A stretch of DNA of 64,000 nucleotides. It comes from Clusia tigrina (lineage: Eukaryota; Arthropoda; Insecta; Diptera; Clusiidae). Below are positions 10,244 through 23,000 of the stretch, in pieces. The position numbers and the translations under genes are program-made. Every line of letters starts with the position of its first letter. The first letter of the stretch is position 1. The notes under the pieces are model-generated. The model saw only the letters and a program-made list of their open reading frames with translations. It was not told the DNA's origin and ran no database searches. The DNA lies in assembly GCA_920105625.2 (NCBI GenBank), contig OV050032.1, forward strand, positions 100,362,542 to 100,426,541, in the 5' to 3' direction.

Positions 10244-13200
10244 TTGCAACATACAAATGCTTGTAACTTTTTGCGGGAGCGTCATAAAACCTTGAAATTT
10301 TGTAACAATGAAGTACCCGAGCCTCTTGTCAATTTAAGTTATCGCTCAAAGCTATGCTACCCTTGAGTCCCAAATCAAACACTGATAAAACTTCAAATGG
10401 CCCTAACTTCTATACGGTACTTCCTACCCCTATCAAAGTTTGCAACATACAAATGCTTGTAACTTTTTACTGGAGCGTCATAAAACCTTGAAATTTTGTA
10501 ACAATGAAGTACTCGAGCCTCTTGTCAATTTAAGCCATCGCTCAAAGCTATGCTACCCTTGAGTCCCAAATCAAACACTGATAAAACTTCAAATGGCCCT
10601 AGCTGCTTTACGGTACGTCCTACACCTATCAAAGTTTGCAACATACAAATGCTTGTAACTTTTTACTGGAGCGTCATAAAACCTTGAAATTTTGTAACAA
10701 TGAAGTATGGAGCCTCTTGTCAATTTAAGCTCTCGCTCAAAGCTATGCTACCCTAGAGTCCCAAATCAAACACTGATAAAATTTCAAACGCCCCTAACTT
10801 CTTTATGGTACGTCCTACACATATCAAAGTTAACAACATTCAAATGCTTGTAACTTTTTACTGGAGCGTCATAAAACCTTGAAATTTTGTAACAATGAAG
10901 TACTCGAGCCTCTTGTCAATTTAAGCCATCGCTCAAAGCTATGCTACCCTTGAGTCCCAAATCAAACACTGATAAAGCTTCAAACGCCCCAAACTTCTTT
11001 ACGGTACGTCCTACACCTATCAAAGTTTGCAACATACAAATGCTTGTAACTTTTTACTGGAGCGTCATAAAACCTTGAAATTTTGTAACAATGAAGTACT
11101 CGAGCCTCTTGTCAATTTAAGCTATCGCTCAAAGCTATGCTACGCTTGAGTCCCAAATCAAACACTGATAAAACTTCAAACGCCCCTAACTTCTATACAG
11201 TACGTCCTACAACTATCAAAGTTTGCAACATACAAATGCTTGTAACTTTTTACTGGAGCGTCATAAAACCTTGAAATTTTGTAACAATGAAGTACCCGAG
11301 CCTCTTGTCAATTTAAGTTATCGCTCAAAGCTATGCTACCCTTGAGTCCCAAATCAAACACTGATAAAACTTCAAATGGCCCTAACTTCTATACGGTACT
11401 TCCTAACCCTATCAAAGTTTGCAACATACAAATGCTTGTAACTTTTTACTGGAGCGTCATAAAACCTTGAAATTTTGTAACAATAAAGTACTCGAGCCTC
11501 TTGTCAATTTAAGCCATCGCTCAAAGCTATGCTACCCTAGAGTCCCAAATCAAACACTGATAAAACTTCAAATGCCCCTAACTTCTTTACGGTACGTCCT
11601 ACACCTATCAAAGTTTGCAACATACAAATGCTTGTAACTTTTTACTGGAGCGTCATAAAACCTTGAAATTTTATAACAATAAAGTACTCGAGCCTCTTGT
11701 CAATTTAAGCCATCGCTCCAAGCTATGCTACCGTAGAGTCCCAAAGCAAACACTGATAAAACTTCAAACGCCCCTAACTTTTTTACGGTACGTCCTACAC
11801 CTATCAAAGTTTGCAACATACAAATGCTTGTATATTTTTACTGGAGCGTCATAAAACCTTGAAATTTTGTAACAATAAAGTACTCGAGCCTCTTGTCAAT
11901 TTAAGCCATCGCTCAAAGCTATGCTACCCTAGAGTCCCAAATCAAACACTGATAAAATTTCAAACGCCCCTAACTTCTTTATGGTACGTCCTACACATAT
12001 CAAAGTTAACAACATTCAAATGCTTGTAACTTTTTACTGGAGCGTCATAAAACCTTGAAATTTTGTAACAATGAAGTACTCGAGCCTCTTGTCAATTTAA
12101 GCCATCGCTCAAAGCTATGCTACCCTTGAGTCCCAAATCAAACACTGATAAAGCTTCAAACGCCCCAAACTTCTTTACGGTACGTCCTACACCTATCAAA
12201 GTTTGCAACATACAAATGCTTGTAACTTTTTACTGGAGCGTCATAAAACCTTGAAAATTTGTAACAATGAAGTACTCGAGCCTCTTGTCAATTTAAGCTA
12301 TCGCTCAAAGCTATGCTACGCTTGAGTCCCAAATCAAACACTGATAAAACTTCAAACGCCCCTAACTTCTATACAGTACGTCCTACAACTATCAAAGTTT
12401 GCAACATACAAATGCTTGTAACTTTTTGCGGGAGCGTCATAAAACCTTGAAATTTTGTAACAATGAAGTACCCGAGCCTCTTGTCAATTTAAGTTATCGC
12501 TCAAAGCTATGCTACCCTTGAGTCCCAAATCAAACACTGATAAAACTTCAAATGGCCCTAACTTCTATACGGTACTTCCTACCCCTATCAAAGTTTGCAA
12601 CATACAAATGCTTGTAACTTTTTACTGGAGCGTCATAAAACCTTGAAATTTTGTAACAATGAAGTACTCGAGCCTCTTGTCAATTTAAGCCATCGCTCAA
12701 AGCTATGCTACCCTTGAGTCCCAAATCAAACACTGATAAAACTTCAAATGGCCCTAGCTGCTTTACGGTACGTCCTACACCTATCAAAGTTTGCAACATA
12801 CAAATGCTTGTAACTTTTTACTGGAGCGTCATAAAACCTTGAAATTTTGTAACAATGAAGTATGGAGCCTCTTGTCAATTTAAGCTATCGCTCAAAGCTA
12901 TGCTACCCTAGAGTCCCAAATCAAACACTGATAAAATTTCAAACGCCCCTAACTTCTTTATGGTACGTCCTACAATTATCAAAGTTAACAACATTCAAAT
13001 GCTTGTAACTTTTTACTGGAGCGTCATAAAACCTTGAAATTTTGTAACAATGAAGTACTCGAGCCTCTTGTCAATTTAAGCCATCGCTCAAAGCTATGCT
13101 ACCCTTGAGTCCCAAATCAAACACTGATAAAGCTTCAAACGCCCCAAACTTCTTTACGGTACGTCCTACACCTATCAAAGTTTGCAACATACAAATGCTT

Positions 13201-14552
13201 GTAACTTTTTACTGGAGCGTCATAAAACCTTGAAATTTTGTAACAATGAAGTACTCGAGCCTCTTGTCAATTTAAGCTATCGCTCAAAGCTATGCTACGC
13301 TTGAGTCCCAAATCAAACACTGATAAAACTTCAAACGCCCCTAACTTCTATACAGTACGTCCTACAACTATCAAAGTTTGCAACATACAAATGCTTGTAA
13401 CTTTTTGCTGGAGCGTCATAAAACCTTGAAATTTTGTAACAATGAAGTACCCGAGCCTCTTGTCAATTTAAGTTATCGCTCAAAGCTATGCTACCCTTGA
13501 GTCCCAAATCAAACACTGATAAAACTTCAAATGGCCCTAACTTCTATACGGTACTTCCTACCCCTATCAAAGTTTGCAACATACAAATGCTTGTAACTTT
13601 TTACTGGAGCGTCATAAAACCTTGAAATTTTGTAACAATAAAGTACTCGAGCCTCTTGTCAATTTAAGCCATCGCTCAAAGCTATGCTACCCTAGAGTCC
13701 CAAATCAAACACTGATAAAACTTCAAATGCCCCTAACTTCTTTACGGTACGTCCTACACCTATCAAAGTTTGCAACATACAAATGCTTGTAACTTTTTAC
13801 TGGAGCGTCATAAAACCTTGAAATTTTGTAACAATGAAGTACTCGAGCCTCTTGTCAATTTAAGCCATCGCTCAAAGCTATGCTACCCTTGAGTCCCAAA
13901 TCAAACACTGATAAAACTTCAAATGGCCCTAGCTGCTTTACGGTACGTCCTACACCTATCAAAGTTTGCAACATACAAATGCTTGTAACTTTTTACTGGA
14001 GCGTCATAAAACCTTGAAATTTTGTAACAATGAAGTATGGAGCCTCTTGTCAATTTAAGCTATCGCTCAAAGCTATGCTACCCTAGAGTCCCAAATCAAA
14101 CACTGATAAAATTTCAAACGCCCCTAACTTCTTTATGGTACGTCCTACACATATCAAAGTTAACAACATTCAAATGCTTGTAACTTTTTACTGGAGCGTC
14201 ATAAAACCTTGAAATTTTGTAACAATGAAGTACTCGAGCCTCTTGTCAATTTAAGCCATCGCTCAAAGCTATGCTACCCTTGAGTCCCAAATCAAACACT
14301 GATAAAGCTTCAAACGCCCCAAACTTCTTTACGGTACGTCCTACACCTATCAAAGTTTGCAACATACAAATGCTTGTAACTTTTTACTGGAGCGTCATAA
14401 AACCTTGAAATTTTGTAACAATGAAGTACTCGAGCCTCTTGTCAATTTAAGCTATCGCTCAAAGCTATGCTACGCTTGAGTCCCAAATCAAACACTGATA
14501 AAACTTCAAACGCCCCTAACTTCTATACAGTACGTCCTACAACTATCAAAGT
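10244..14552 (+). repeat. 22-mer HOR, copy 2 (4,309 bp)
   Basis: This repeats copy 1 monomer for monomer, including CTTGAAAATT at 12,250 and CTACAATTAT at 12,970. GCTCTCGCTC at about 10,730 matches the one at about 6,420. One visible difference is CTTTTTACTGG at about 11,250 where copy 1 has CTTTTTGCTGG. The 1-bp-short monomers at 9657, 10636, 12791 and 13966 show internal spacing of 979 and 1,175 bp as well as 2,155 bp, i.e. a 5-mer alternating with a 6-mer. The last five monomers also open the 32-mer that follows. Confidence 0.87.
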
Positions 14553-17500
14553 TTGCAACATACAAATGCTTGTAACTTTTTGCTGGAGCGTCATAAAACC
14601 TTGAAATTTTGTAACAATGAAGTACCCGAGCCTCTTGTCAATTTAAGTTATCGCTCAAAGCTATGCTACCCTTGAGTCCCAAATCAAACACTGATAAAAC
14701 TTCAAATGGCCCTAACTTCTATACGGTACTTCCTACCCCTATCAAAGTTTGCAACATACAAATGCTTGTAACTTTTTACTGGAGCGTCATAAAACCTTGA
14801 AATTTTGTAACAATAAAGTACTCGAGCCTCTTGTCAATTTAAGCCATCGCTCAAAGCTATGCTACCCTAGAGTCCCAAATCAAACACTGATAAAACTTCA
14901 AATGCCCCTAACTTCTTTACGGTACGTCCTACACCTATCAAAGTTTGCAACATACAAATGCTTGTAACTTTTTACTGGAGCGTCCTAAAACCTTGAAATT
15001 TTATAACAATAAAGTACTCGAGCCTCTTGTCAATTTAAGCCATCGCTCTAAGCTATGCTACCGTAGAGTCCCAAAGCAAACACTGATAAAACTTCAAACG
15101 CCCCTAACTTCTTTACGGTACGTCCTACACCTAGCAAAGTTGGCAACATTCAAATGCTTGTAACTTTTTACTGGAGCGTCATAAAACCTTGAAATATTGT
15201 AACAATAAAGTACTCGAGCCTCTTGTCAATTTAAGTTATCGCTCAAATCTCTGCTACCCTTGAGTCCCAAATCAAACACTGATAAAACTTCAAATGGCCC
15301 TAGCTGCTTTACGGTACGTCCGACACCTATCAAAGTTTGCAACATACAAATGCTTGTAACTTTTTACTGGAGCGTCATAAAACCTTGAAATTTTGTAACA
15401 ATGAAGTATCGAGCCTCTTGTCAATTTAAGCTATCGCTCAAAGCTATGCTACCCTAGAGTCCCAAATCAAACACTGATAAAATTTCAAACGCCCCTAACT
15501 TCTTTATGGTACGTCCTACACATATCAAAGTTAACAACATTCAAATGCTTGTAACTTTTTACTGGAGCGTCATAAAACCTTGAAATTTTGTAACAATGAA
15601 GTACTTGAGCCTCTTGTCAATTTAAGCCATCGCTCAAAGCTATGCTACCCTTGAGTCCCAAATCAAACACTGATAAAGCTTCAAACGCCCCAAACTTCTT
15701 TATGGTACGTCCTACACCTATCAAAGTTTGCAACATACAAATGCTTGTAACTTTTTACTGGAGCGTCATAAAACCTTGAAAATTTGTAACAATGAAGTAC
15801 TCGAGCCTCTTGTCAATTTAAGCTATCGCTCAAAGCTATGCTACGCTTGAGTCCCAAATCAAACACTGATAAAACTTCAAACGCCCCTAACTTCTATACA
15901 GTACGTCCTGCAACTATCAAAGTTTGCAACATACAAATGCTTGTAACTTTTTGCGGGAGCGTCATAAAACCTTGAAATTTTGTAACAATGAAGTACCCGA
16001 GCCTCTTGTCAATTTAAGTTATCGCTCAAAGCTATGCTACCCTTGAGTCCCAAATCAAACACTGATAAAACTTCAAATGGCCCTAACTTCTATACGGTAC
16101 TTCCTACCCCTATCAAAGTTTGCAACATACAAATGCTTGTAACTTTTTACTGGAGCGTCATAAAACCTTGAAATTTTGTAACAATGAAGTACTCGAGCCT
16201 CTTGTCAATTTAAGCCATCGCTCAAAGCTATGCTCCCCTTGAGTCCCAAATCAAACACTGATAAAGCTTCAAACGCCCCAAACTTCTTTACGGTACGTCC
16301 TACACCTATCAAAGTTTGCAACATACAAATGCTTGTAACTTTTTACTGGAGCGTCATAAAACCTTGAAATTTTGTAACAAAAAAGTACTCGAGCTTCTTG
16401 TCAATTTAAGCTATCGCTCAAAGCTATGCTACCCTAGAGTCCCAAATCAAACACTGATAAAACTTCAAATGGCCCTAACTTCTATACGGTACGTCCTACA
16501 CCTATCAAAGTTTGCAACATACAAATGCTTGTATCATTTTACTGGAGCGTCATAAAACCTTGAAGTTTTGTAACAATAAAGTACTCGAGCCTCTTGTCAA
16601 TTTAAGCCATCGCTCAAAGCTATGTTACCCTTGAGTCCCAAATCAAACACTGATAAAACTTCAAACGCCCCTAACTTCTTTACGGTACGTCCTGCACCTA
16701 TCAAAGTTTGCAACATACAAATGCTTGTAACTTTTTACTGGAGCGTCATAAAACCTTGAAATTTTGTAACAATAAAGTACTCGAGCCTCTTGTCAATTTA
16801 AGCTATCGCTCAAAGCTATGCTACGCTTGAGTCCCAAATCAAAGACTGATACAACTTCAAACGTCCCTAACTTCTATACGGTACGTCCTACAACTATCAA
16901 AGTTTGCAACATACAAATGCTTGTAACTTTTTACTGGAGTGTCATAAAACCTTGAAATTTTGTAACAATGAAGTAACCGAGCCTCTTGTCAATTTAAGTT
17001 ATCGCTCAAAGCTATGCTACCCTTGAGTCCCAAATCAAACACTGATAAAACTTCAAATGGCCCTAACTTCTATACGGAACTTCCTACACCTATCAAAGTT
17101 TGCAACATAGAAATGCTTGTAACTTTTTACTGGAGCGTCATAAAACCTTGAAATTTTGTAACAATAAAGTACTCGAGCCTCTTGTCAATTTAAGCCATCG
17201 CTCAAAGCTATGCTACCCTAGAGTCCCAAATCAAACACTGATAAAACTTCAAATGCCCCTAACTTCTTTACGGTACGTCCTACACCTATCAAAGTTTGCA
17301 ACATACAAATGCTTGTAACTTTTTACTGGAGCGTCATAAAACCTTGAAATTTTGTAACAATAAAGTACTCGAGCCTCTTGTCAATTTAAGCCATCGCTCC
17401 AAGCTATGCTACCGTAGAGTCCCAAAGCAAACACTGATAAAACTTCAAACGCCCCTAACTTCCTTACGGTACGTCCTACACCTATCAAAGTTTGCAACAT

Positions 17501-19842
17501 ACAAATGCTTGTATATTTTTACTGGAGCGTCATAAAACCTTGAAATTTTGTAACAATAAAGTACTCGAGCCTCTTGTCAATTTAAGCCATCGCTCAAAGC
17601 TAAGCTACCCTAGAGTCCCAAATCAAACACGGATAAAACTACAAACGCCCCTAACTTCTTTACGGTACGTCCTACACCTATCAAAGTTTGCAACATACAA
17701 ATGCTTGTAACTTTTTACTGGAGCGTCATAAAACCTTGAAATTTTGTAACAATAAAGTACTCGAGCTTCTTGTCAATTTAAGCTATCGCTCAAAGCTATG
17801 CTACCCTTGAGTCCCAAATCAAACACTGATAAAACTTCAAACGCCCCTAACTTCTTTACGGTACGTCCTACACCTAGCAAAGTTGGCAACATTCAAATGC
17901 TTGTAACTTTTCACTGGAGCGTCATAAAACCTTGAAATATTGTAACAATAAAGTACTCGAGCCTCTTGTCAATTTAAGTTATCGCTCAAATCTCTGCTAC
18001 CCTTGAGTCCCAAATCAAACACTGATAAAACTTCAAATGTCCCTAGCTGCTTTACGGTACGTCCTACAGCTATCAAAGTTTGCAACATACAAATGCTTGT
18101 AACTTTTTACTGGAGCGTCATAAAAGCTTGAAATTTTGTAACAATGAAGTATGGAGCCTCTTGTCAATTTAAGCTATCGCTCAAAGCTATGCTACCCTAG
18201 AGTCCCAAATCAAACACTGATAAAATTTCAAACGCCCCTAACTTCTTTATGGTACGTCCTACACATATCAAAGTTAACAACATTCAAATGCTTGTAACTT
18301 TTTACTGGAGCGTCATAAAACCTTGAAATTTTGTAACAATGAAGTACTCGAGCCTCTTGTCAATTTAAGCCATCGCTCAAAGCTATGCTACCCTTGAGTC
18401 CCAAATCAAACACTGATAAAGCTTCAAACGCCCCAAACTTCTTTACGGTACGTCCTACACCTATCAAAGTTTGCAACATACAAATGCTTGTAACTTTTTA
18501 CTGGAGCGTCATAAAACCTTGAAATTTTGTAACAATGAAGTACTCGAGCCTCTTGTCAATTTAAGCTATCGCTCAAAGCTATGCTACGCTTGAGTCCCAA
18601 ATCAAACACTGATAAAACTTCAAACGCCCCTAACTTCTATACAGTACGTAATACAACTATCAAAGTTTGCAACATACAAATGCTTGTAACTTTTTGCTGG
18701 AGCGTCATAAAATCTTGAAATTTTGTAACAATGAAGTACCCGAGCCTCTTGTCAATTTAAGTTATCGCTCAAAGCTATGCTACCCTTGAGTCCCAAATCA
18801 AACACTGATAAAACTTCAAATGGCCCTAACTTCTATACGGTACTTCCTACCCCTATCAAAGTTTGCAACATACAAATGCTTGTAACTTTTTACTGGAGCG
18901 TCATAAAACCTTGAAATTTTGTAACAATAAAGTACTCGAGCCTCTTGTCAATTTAAGCCATCGCTCAAAGCTATGCTACCCTAGAGTCCCAAATCAAACA
19001 CTGATAAAACTTCAAATGCCCCTAACTTCTTTACGGTACGTCCTACACCTATCAAAGTTTGCAACATACAAATGCTTGTAACTTTTTACTGGAGCGTCAT
19101 AAAAGCTTGAAATTTTATAACAATAAAGTACTCGAGCCTCTTGTCAATTTAAGCCATCGCTCCAAGCTTTGCTACCGTAGAGTCCCAAAGCAAACACTGA
19201 TAAAACTTCAAACGCCCCTAACTTCCTTACGGTACGTCCTACACCTATCAAAGTTTGCAACATACAAATGCTTGTATATTTTTACTGGAGCGTCATAAAA
19301 CCTTGAAATTTTGTAACAATAAAGTACTCGAGCCTCTTGTCAATTTAAGCCATCGCTCAAAGCTATGCTACCCTAGAGTCCCAAATCAAACACGGATAAA
19401 TCTTCAAACGCCCCTAACTTCTTTACGGTACGTCCTACACCTATCAAAGTTTGCAACATACAAATGCTTGTAACTTTTTACTGGAGCGTCATAAAACCTT
19501 GAAATTTTGTAACAATAAAGTACTCGAGCTTCTTGTCATTTTAAGCTATCGCTCAAAGCTATGCTACCCTTGAGTCCCAAATCAAACACTGATAAAACTT
19601 CAAACGCCCCTAACTTCTTTACGGTACGTCCTACACCTAGCAAAGTTGGCAACATTCAAATGCTTGTAACTTTTTACTGGAGCGTCATAAAACCTTGAAA
19701 TATTGTAACAATAAAGTACTCGAGCCTCTTGTCAATTTAAGTTATCGCTCAAATCTCTGCTACCCTTGAGTCCCAAATCAAACACTAATAAAACTTCAAA
19801 TGGCCCTAGCTGCTTTACGGTACGTCCTACACCTATCAAAGT
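13574..19842 (+). repeat. 32-mer HOR, copy 1 (6,269 bp)
   Basis: Thirty-two monomers repeated at a 6,269-bp offset. It is composite: the end of the 22-mer series (13574-14749); a variant with GCGTCCTAAAACC and TATAAC (14945); CCTAGCAAAGTTGGCAAC (15141); the GTTAAC series; the 3388-3975-like series (16316-16904, including GTATCATTTTACT and GAAGTTTTG); and two passes of a 9-mer (17100 and 18863). Private marks include ATAGAAATGC at 17,107, GCTAAGCTACC near 17,600 and CAGTACGTAATAC near 18,642. It therefore brings together blocks that lie apart in the first 15 kb. Confidence 0.87.
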
Positions 19843-20038
19843 TTGCAACATACAAATGCTTGTAACTTTTTACTGGAGCGTCATAAAACCTTGAAATTTT
19901 GTAACAATAAAGTACTCGAGCCTCTTGTCAATTTAAGCCATCGCTCAAAGCTATGCTACCCTAGAGTCCCAAATCAAACACTGATAAAACTTCAAATGCC
20001 CCTAACTTCTTTACGGTACGTCCTACACCTATCAAAGT
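17100..20038 (+). repeat. nested 9-mer inside the 32-mer (1,763 bp offset)
   Basis: Within 32-mer copy 1, monomers 17100, 17296, 17492, 17688, 17884 and the start of 18080 match 18863, 19059, 19255, 19451, 19647 and the start of 19843. Shared marks are CTACCGTAGAG with CCCAAAGCAAAC, GTATATTTTTACTGG, CACGGATAAA, CTCGAGCTTC, and CCTAGCAAAGTTGGCAAC followed by CTCAAATCTCTGC. The same pair recurs at 23369 and 25133 in copy 2. The nesting shows that the 9-mer duplicated before the 32-mer did. Confidence 0.78.
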
Positions 20039-23000
20039 TTGCAACATACAAATGCTTGTAACTTTTTACTGGAGCGTCATAAAACCTTGAAATTTTGTAA
20101 CAATGAAGTACTCGAGCCTCTTGTCAATTTAAGCCATCGCTCAAAGCTATGCTACCCTTGAGTCCCAAATCAAACACTGATAAAACTTCAAATGGCCCTA
20201 GCTGCTTTACGGTACGTCCTACACCTATCAAAGTTTGCAACATACAAATGCTTGTAACTTTTTACTGGAGCGTCATAAAACCTTGAAATTTTGTAACAAT
20301 GAAGTATGGAGCCTCTTGTCAATTTAAGCTATCGCTCAAAGCTATGCTACCCTAGAGTCCCAAATCAAACACTGATAAAATTTCAAACGCCCCTAACTTC
20401 TTTATGGTACGTCCTACACATATCAAAGTTAACAACATTCAAATGCTTGTAACTTTTTACTGGAGCGTCATAAAACCTTGAAATTTTGTAACAATGAAGT
20501 ACTCGAGCCTCTTGTCAATTTAAGCCATCGCTCAAAGCTATGCTACCCTTGAGTCCCAAATCAAACACTGATAAAGCTTCAAACGCCCCAAACTTCTTTA
20601 CGGTACGTCCTACACCTATCAAAGTTTGCAACATACAAATGCTTGTAACTTTTTACTGGAGCGTCATAAAACCTTGAAATTTTGTAACAATGAAGTACTC
20701 GAGCCTCTTGTCAATTTAAGCTATCGCTCAAAGCTATGCTACGCTTGAGTCCCAAATCAAACACTGATAAAACTTCAAACGCCCCTAACTTCTATACAGT
20801 ACGTCCTACAACTATCAAAGTTTGCAACATACAAATGCTTGTAACTTTTTGCTGGAGCGTCATAAAACCTTGAAATATTGTAACAATGAAGTACCCGAGC
20901 CTCTTGTCAATTTAAGTTATCGCTCAAAGCTATGCTACCCTTGAGTCCCAAATCAAACACTGATAAAACTTCAAATGGCCCTAACTTCTATACGGTACTT
21001 CCTACCCCTATCAAAGTTTGCAACATACAAATGCTTGTAACTTTTTACTGGAGCGTCATAAAACCTTGAAATTTTGTAACAATAAAGTACTCGAGCCTCT
21101 TGTCAATTTAAGCCATCGCTCAAAGCTATGCTACCCTGGAGTCCCAAATCAAACACTGATAAAACTTCAAATGCCCCTAACTTCTTTACGGTACGTCCTA
21201 CACCTATCAAAGTTTGCAACATACAAATGCTTGTAACTGTTTACTGGAGCGTCCTAAAACCTTGAAATTTTATAACAATAAAGTACTCGAGCCTCTTGTC
21301 AATTTAAGCCATCGCTCTAAGCTATGCTACCGTAGAGTCCCAAAGCAAACACTGATAAAACTTCAAACGCCCCTAACTTCTTTACGGTACGTCCTACACC
21401 TAGCAAAGTTGGCAACATTCAAATGCTTGTAACTTTTTACTGGAGCGTCATAAAACCTTGAAATATTGTAACAATAAAGTACTCGAGCCTCTTGTCAATT
21501 TAAGTTATCGCTCAAATCTCTGCTACCCTTGAGTCCCAAATCAAACACTGATAAAACTTCAAATGGCCCTAGCTGCTTTACGGTACGTCCGACACCTATC
21601 AAAGTTTGCAACATACAAATGCTTGTAACTTTTTACTGGAGCGTCATAAAACCTTGAAATTTTGTAACAATGAAGTATCGAGCCTCTTGTCAATTTAAGC
21701 TATCGCTCAAAGCTATGCTACCCTAGAGTCCCAAATCAAACACTGATAAAATTTCAAACGCCCCTAACTTCTTTATGGTACGTCCTACACATATCAAAGT
21801 TAACAACATTCAAATGCTTGTAACTTTTTACTGGAGCGTCATAAAACCTTGAAATTTTGTAACAATGAAGTACTTGAGCCTCTTGTCAATTTAAGCCATC
21901 GCTCAAAGCTATGCTACCCTTGAGTCCCAAATCAAACACTGATAAAGCTTCAAACGCCCCAAACTTCTTTATGGTACGTCCTACACCTATCAAAGTTTGC
22001 AACATACAAATGCTTGTAACTTTTTACTGGAGCGTCATAAAACCTTGAAAATTTGTAACAATGAAGTACTCGAGCCTCTTGTCAATTTAAGCTATCGCTC
22101 AAAGCCATGCTACGCTTGAGTCCCAAATCAAACACTGATAAAACTTCAAACGCCCCTAACTTCTATACAGTACGTCCTGCAACTATCAAAGTTTGCAACA
22201 TACAAATGCTTGTAACTTTTTGCGGGAGCGTCATAAAACCTTGAAATTTTGTAACAATGAAGTACCCGAGCCTCTTGTCAATTTAAGTTATCGCTCAAAG
22301 CTATGCTACCCTTGAGTCCCAAATCAAACACTGATAAAACTTCAAATGGCCCTAACTTCTATACGGTACTTCCTACCCCTATCAAAGTTTGCAACATACA
22401 AATGCTTGTAACTTTTTACTGGAGCGTCATAAAACTTTGAAATTTTGTAACAATGAAGTACTCGAGCCTCTTGTCAATTTAAGCCATCGCTCAAAGCTAT
22501 GCTCCCCTTGAGTCCCAAATCAAACACTGATAAAGCTTCAAACGCCCCAAACTTCTTTACGGTACGTCCTACACCTATCAAAGTTTGCAACATACAAATG
22601 CTTGTAACTTTTTTCTGGAGCGTCATAAAACCTTGAAATTTTGTAACAAAAAAGTACTCGAGCTTCTTGTCAATTTAAGCTATCGCTCAAAGCTATGCTA
22701 CCCTAGAGTCCCAAATCAAACACTGATAAAACTTCAAATGGCCCTAACTTCTATACGGTACGTCCTACACCTATCAAAGTTTGCAACATACAAATGCTTG
22801 TATCATTTTACTGGAGCGTCATAAAACCTTGAAGTTTTGTAACAATAAAGTACTCGAGCCTCTTGTCAATTTAAGCCATCGCTCAAAGCTATGTTACCCT
22901 TGAGTCCCAAATCAAACACTGATAAAACTTCAAACGCCCCTAACTTCTTTACGGTACGTCCTGCACCTATCAAAGTTTGCAACATACAAATGCTTGTAAC

